From contig NZ_SSMC01000001.1 of assembly GCF_004799345.1 (NCBI RefSeq), forward strand, positions 620,001-684,000: a stretch of 64,000 nt of DNA. The letters are read 5' to 3'. This stretch comes from Robertkochia marina. Lineage in GTDB: Bacteria; Bacteroidota; Bacteroidia; Flavobacteriales; Flavobacteriaceae. The position numbers and the translations under genes are program-made. This document shows, piece by piece, positions 61,579 through 64,000 of the stretch (positions are counted from its first letter, which is position 1; each line of letters opens with the position of its first letter). The notes beneath the pieces are model-generated. The model was given only the letters and a program-made list of their open reading frames with translations, made no database searches and was not told the DNA's origin.

Positions 61579-62583
61579 TCATCTTTGCTCTTTCATCATA
61601 GAAACCACCTGCGAATGATGCCGATGCTTCTCCTCTTCGGTCAACTCCAAAAACCGGGCGGCATTGAAATACAGTATATCCCTTTTCTGAGCTTCGTTCA
61701 GCCAGCCTATATTGAAGATTACTCTCAGGTTATCTTCTATGGTACCTTCAAAATCGGAACCGAACATTAGCCGGTCTCCGAGTCCACGGGAATAAAGCAA
61801 TTTTAAATTGGGTTCCCATACATCCTGGGATTGATAGAGGGCTATGGCGCTCATATCACAATACACCCCGGGATAGTCGCGCATCAAGGCCATGGCCTGT
61901 TCTGAATAGGAGCCCCCGAAATGCATGAGGTAAAGTTTCAGGTTGGGATACTTCTGCAGAATGGGTCGAAGTAATTCCGGGTTTGCGTATTCAGGATTGT
62001 AATTCGGGCGTTCTTTTTTATTGACCCCGGGCGGACCGGCATCACTGTGAACTCCAATAGGGAGCTGCAATTCTTCAGCCAGCTTCCAATAGGGATCTAA
62101 CCGCGGATCGGTTGGGGGGATGCCATAATAATTAAAAAGCGTTTCTCCCATGGCCCGGAACTGATTATCCTCATAGAGCAGCTTTAGCTCTTCATAGCTC
62201 ATAAACTCCTTTTCACAGGGCCAGTCGCGGGCTGCCATCTTACTGCACGGAAAGGTAATACCTGCCCAGATACGGGGGTCAGCCTTGCCATATTCCTTAG
62301 CGTACTTTACACTGCCACCTCCCAGGGCCAGTACCACATGGTTGTTGTCGAGAGATTCCATAAGCCATGATTCCCGCAGGGTATCAAGGGCCTTGCCTTT
62401 TCCTATTTTATCCGGATTGTAAAATTCGCTTTGGGCATCGCCACGGTATAGGTGCAAATGCACATCTATAACCGGTTGTCCTCTCATGAATTGCTCAAAA
62501 GTCTGGGCGTATCCCCGTGGCAGGGCTATCGTGAAAAAAAAGAGCAAAAAAAGTAGAAGAATCTGCTGAGGTACTTTCGGCAT
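61579..62583 (-). CDS. Exported amidohydrolase (Amidohydro_2)
   Basis: This 334-residue secreted protein has a signal peptide (ILLLFLLFFFTIALPRGYAQ) and a TIM-barrel amidohydrolase domain. The HxH at the first strand (IDVHLHLYRG), H in GVHSDAGPP, H in LYLMHFGGSYS and D in LMFGSDFEG supply a full mononuclear/binuclear metal set. The C-terminus has DILYFNAARFLEL, typical of the family's TatD/ACMSD-like branch. The substrate is not known. It is convergent with the ABC permease and divergent from the ChaN-like gene. Confidence 0.87.
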   Translation of the reverse strand: MPKVPQQILLLFLLFFFTIALPRGYAQTFEQFMRGQPVIDVHLHLYRGDAQSEFYNPDKIGKGKALDTLRESWLMESLDNNHVVLALGGGSVKYAKEYGKADPRIWAGITFPCSKMAARDWPCEKEFMSYEELKLLYEDNQFRAMGETLFNYYGIPPTDPRLDPYWKLAEELQLPIGVHSDAGPPGVNKKERPNYNPEYANPELLRPILQKYPNLKLYLMHFGGSYSEQAMALMRDYPGVYCDMSAIALYQSQDVWEPNLKLLYSRGLGDRLMFGSDFEGTIEDNLRVIFNIGWLNEAQKRDILYFNAARFLELTEEEKHRHHSQVVSMMKEQR

Positions 62584-62721
62584 CGCCTAACATATTGATT
62601 GTATTGAAGGTAAGTATTTCTTTTCACAAATTATTCATGCTCCAGTTGAGAAGATCATTTACAGGATGACCAATGAAATTTGAAGAGCTTGCTTATATTT
62701 ACTTCAAACCAGAACCGTTTC

Positions 62722-63573
62722 ATGAAAAATATTTTCTTGCTTATTGCCTTTATCCTGACTCTTGGCCAGGCCACCGCTCAGAAAGAGCCTTACCGCATTT
62801 ATAATCAAAAAGGGAAAAAAGTCTCCTATAAAAAAATGCTGCGAAATATGGAAAAATCGGAGCTTGTCTTCCTGGGAGAACTCCACAACGACCCCATAGC
62901 CCATTGGCTGCAACTGGAGATCACCAAAGACCTTCACAGTAAAGAAAAACTGGTAATGGGGGCCGAAATGTTCGAAGCCGACAACCAGGATGCCGTCAAT
63001 CAATACCTCAGCAAAGAAATCGATAAGAAAGCCCTGGATACCCTGGCCCGATTATGGCCTAATTACCCAACTGATTATGCTCCCCTGCTGAATTTCGCCA
63101 GAGATAAGGGCATCCGTTTTGTAGCTACCAATATCCCAAGAAGATATGCCAACGATGTCTACAAAGGCGGATTTGAAGTGCTGGACAGCCTTAGCGAAAA
63201 AGAAAAAAACTGGATGGCTCCGCTCCCTATTGCCTTTGATCCGGAGCTGCCTACTTATCAAAAGATCCTGGAAATGATGGGCGGTCATGGCTCTGAAACC
63301 CTGGTGATGGCCCAGGCGATGAAAGACGCGACCATGGCGCACTTTATTCTTAAAAACATGAAAAAGAGATCGATCTTTATTCACTATAACGGATCTTACC
63401 ACTCCGATTTTAAGGAAGGGATCGTTTGGTATATCAAACGTCAAAAACCGGAACTGGAAATCGTAACCTTTACCACGGTACTGCAGGAAGACATCTCTAA
63501 ACTGGAAAAAGAACACGCCGGGAAAGCCGATTATATTTTGGTGGTTGATGAGGATATGACGAGGACGTATTGA
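62722..63573 (+). CDS. ChaN-like (heme-binding, iron-regulated) protein
   Basis: With the start at MKNIFLLIAFIL the protein has 283 residues and a signal peptide (LTLGQATAQ). It belongs to the ChaN/PhuW-type DUF399 fold: the first block LVFLGELHNDPIAHWLQ contains the conserved E and H, followed by MGAEMFEADNQD, and late FIHYNGSYHSDFKEGI. Campylobacter ChaN binds heme; here binding is unproven. No heme transporter is nearby. A longer in-frame start upstream is unlikely because it precedes the signal peptide. Confidence 0.88.
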   Translation: MKNIFLLIAFILTLGQATAQKEPYRIYNQKGKKVSYKKMLRNMEKSELVFLGELHNDPIAHWLQLEITKDLHSKEKLVMGAEMFEADNQDAVNQYLSKEIDKKALDTLARLWPNYPTDYAPLLNFARDKGIRFVATNIPRRYANDVYKGGFEVLDSLSEKEKNWMAPLPIAFDPELPTYQKILEMMGGHGSETLVMAQAMKDATMAHFILKNMKKRSIFIHYNGSYHSDFKEGIVWYIKRQKPELEIVTFTTVLQEDISKLEKEHAGKADYILVVDEDMTRTY

Positions 63574-63950
63574 GGGATGAGTTCGAGTTTGAGGGACGAG
63601 TTTGTCTAGGGGTAAACTACCTCTGACTGATTTAAATTTTCTATTGAAACAGTATACAAAATGTGGCTCCCCACCCTGGACAGGGAGGGGTGGATCAGGG
63701 TGAAACCCTGAGACGGGGCGGGTTGTATTTAACCAAAATAAAACAACCCCTTCCGACTCCGCCTCATCGATAGCTATCGAGAGCCGGCGTCACCTTCCCC
63801 TGACCAGGGGAAGGAGCCCGTTGTTTTTTAATTTTTTCAATCCGTCATACTCTTTTACAAGAAATTTGGATTTCACAAAACCCGCAAAGACGAAATCTTT
63901 GAAACTCAATTTTCTCACTCTTAACTCTTAACCCTTAACCCTTAACTGAA
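63574..63950. repeat. Composite repeat C7 with R1 core (short form), and word repeats
   Basis: The left shell is 'ctacctctgactgatttaaa'. The R1 core at 63665-63818 contains a CATCGATAGCTATCGAGAG palindrome. The right shell is 'ttttacaagaaatttggatt' to CCGCAAAGACG. Word blocks follow ('ctcttaactcttaaccctta'). The last 50 bases of the window hold no visible gene. Confidence 0.75.
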
Positions 63951-64000
63951 CAACCACAATAGAACATAATCTCCAGTAAATCCGAATATACCTCTGAGCC

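Noticed and set aside
1-64000. CRISPR array
   Set aside because: Many palindromic repeats are present, but none shows regular repeat-spacer spacing, and no cas gene is found.

Overview
The window is bacterial chromosome from a member of the Bacteroidota, most likely a (probably marine) Flavobacteriaceae. The evidence is a SusC/SusD pair, many secreted lipoproteins whose Cys is followed by acidic residues, the gene order pdxA-DUF177-rpmF-fabH-accB-accC, TAnnTTTG-type promoter elements, an OmpA/PD40 outer-membrane protein and a BCCT transporter. The genus cannot be named from the sequence alone. There is no rRNA, no complete tRNA, no CRISPR, no prophage and no classical IS transposase.

Layout. 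1-8.5 kb: a partial lipoprotein, an FAD oxidoreductase, a CIA30 protein, then the housekeeping run pdxA, DUF177, rpmF, fabH, accB, accC (minus strand), with riboflavin synthase divergent from it. 8.7-17.3 kb: an OmpA/PD40/SPOR envelope protein, an orphan TPR histidine kinase, small secreted proteins, and a 1.3 kb repeat-rich gap holding a candidate small RNA. 17.7-28.5 kb: a molybdenum hydroxylase pair (Tat-exported large subunit plus 2Fe-2S subunit), a large secreted protein of unknown function, an NTF2-like protein, an M13 peptidase, a nitrilase and a small membrane protein. 29.2-40.8 kb: a ten-kilobase minus-strand operon of SusC, SusD, an SGNH-type hydrolase, a DASS di/tricarboxylate transporter, a Calx-beta/LTD-like lipoprotein and an alpha/beta-hydrolase lipoprotein. 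A membrane-anchored HTH protein is divergent from it, and three 10-bp direct repeats lie in the shared promoter region. I read this as an ester- or polyester-linked organic-acid utilisation locus with its own one-component regulator. 40.8-47 kb: a sorbosone-dehydrogenase/cytochrome c lipoprotein, an NTF2-like protein, and a BCCT transporter overlapping a double universal stress protein. 47.8-56.6 kb: a plus-strand operon of a DUF418 membrane protein, a penicillin-acylase-family Ntn hydrolase, a serine beta-lactamase-like hydrolase, an amidohydrolase and the truncated start of a fifth exported protein, followed by a VOC protein. 57-63.6 kb: a GIY-YIG nuclease, a TesA-like esterase divergent from an ABC transporter of YbbA/YbbP type, an amidohydrolase and a ChaN-like protein.

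The most unusual feature is the intergenic DNA. Most gaps are built from a small set of modular palindromic elements that nest inside one another. The commonest is a frame (CGTCTTCGCGA ... GTGGCGATCTCC) around a hairpin whose arms differ from copy to copy yet always pair. This frame can be split by longer cargo: a GGCTCC...GGAGCC element (eight copies), a different 0.4 kb element at 26.4 kb, or a complete GIY-YIG nuclease gene. The nuclease gene sits between inverted GGCGATCTCC motifs, and an internally deleted relative with both ends intact lies at 48.4 kb. This suggests a repeat system served by a GIY-YIG nuclease, analogous to REP elements and RAYT transposases. Blocks of degenerate 7-12 bp repeated 'words' decorate the same gaps and run into three coding regions.
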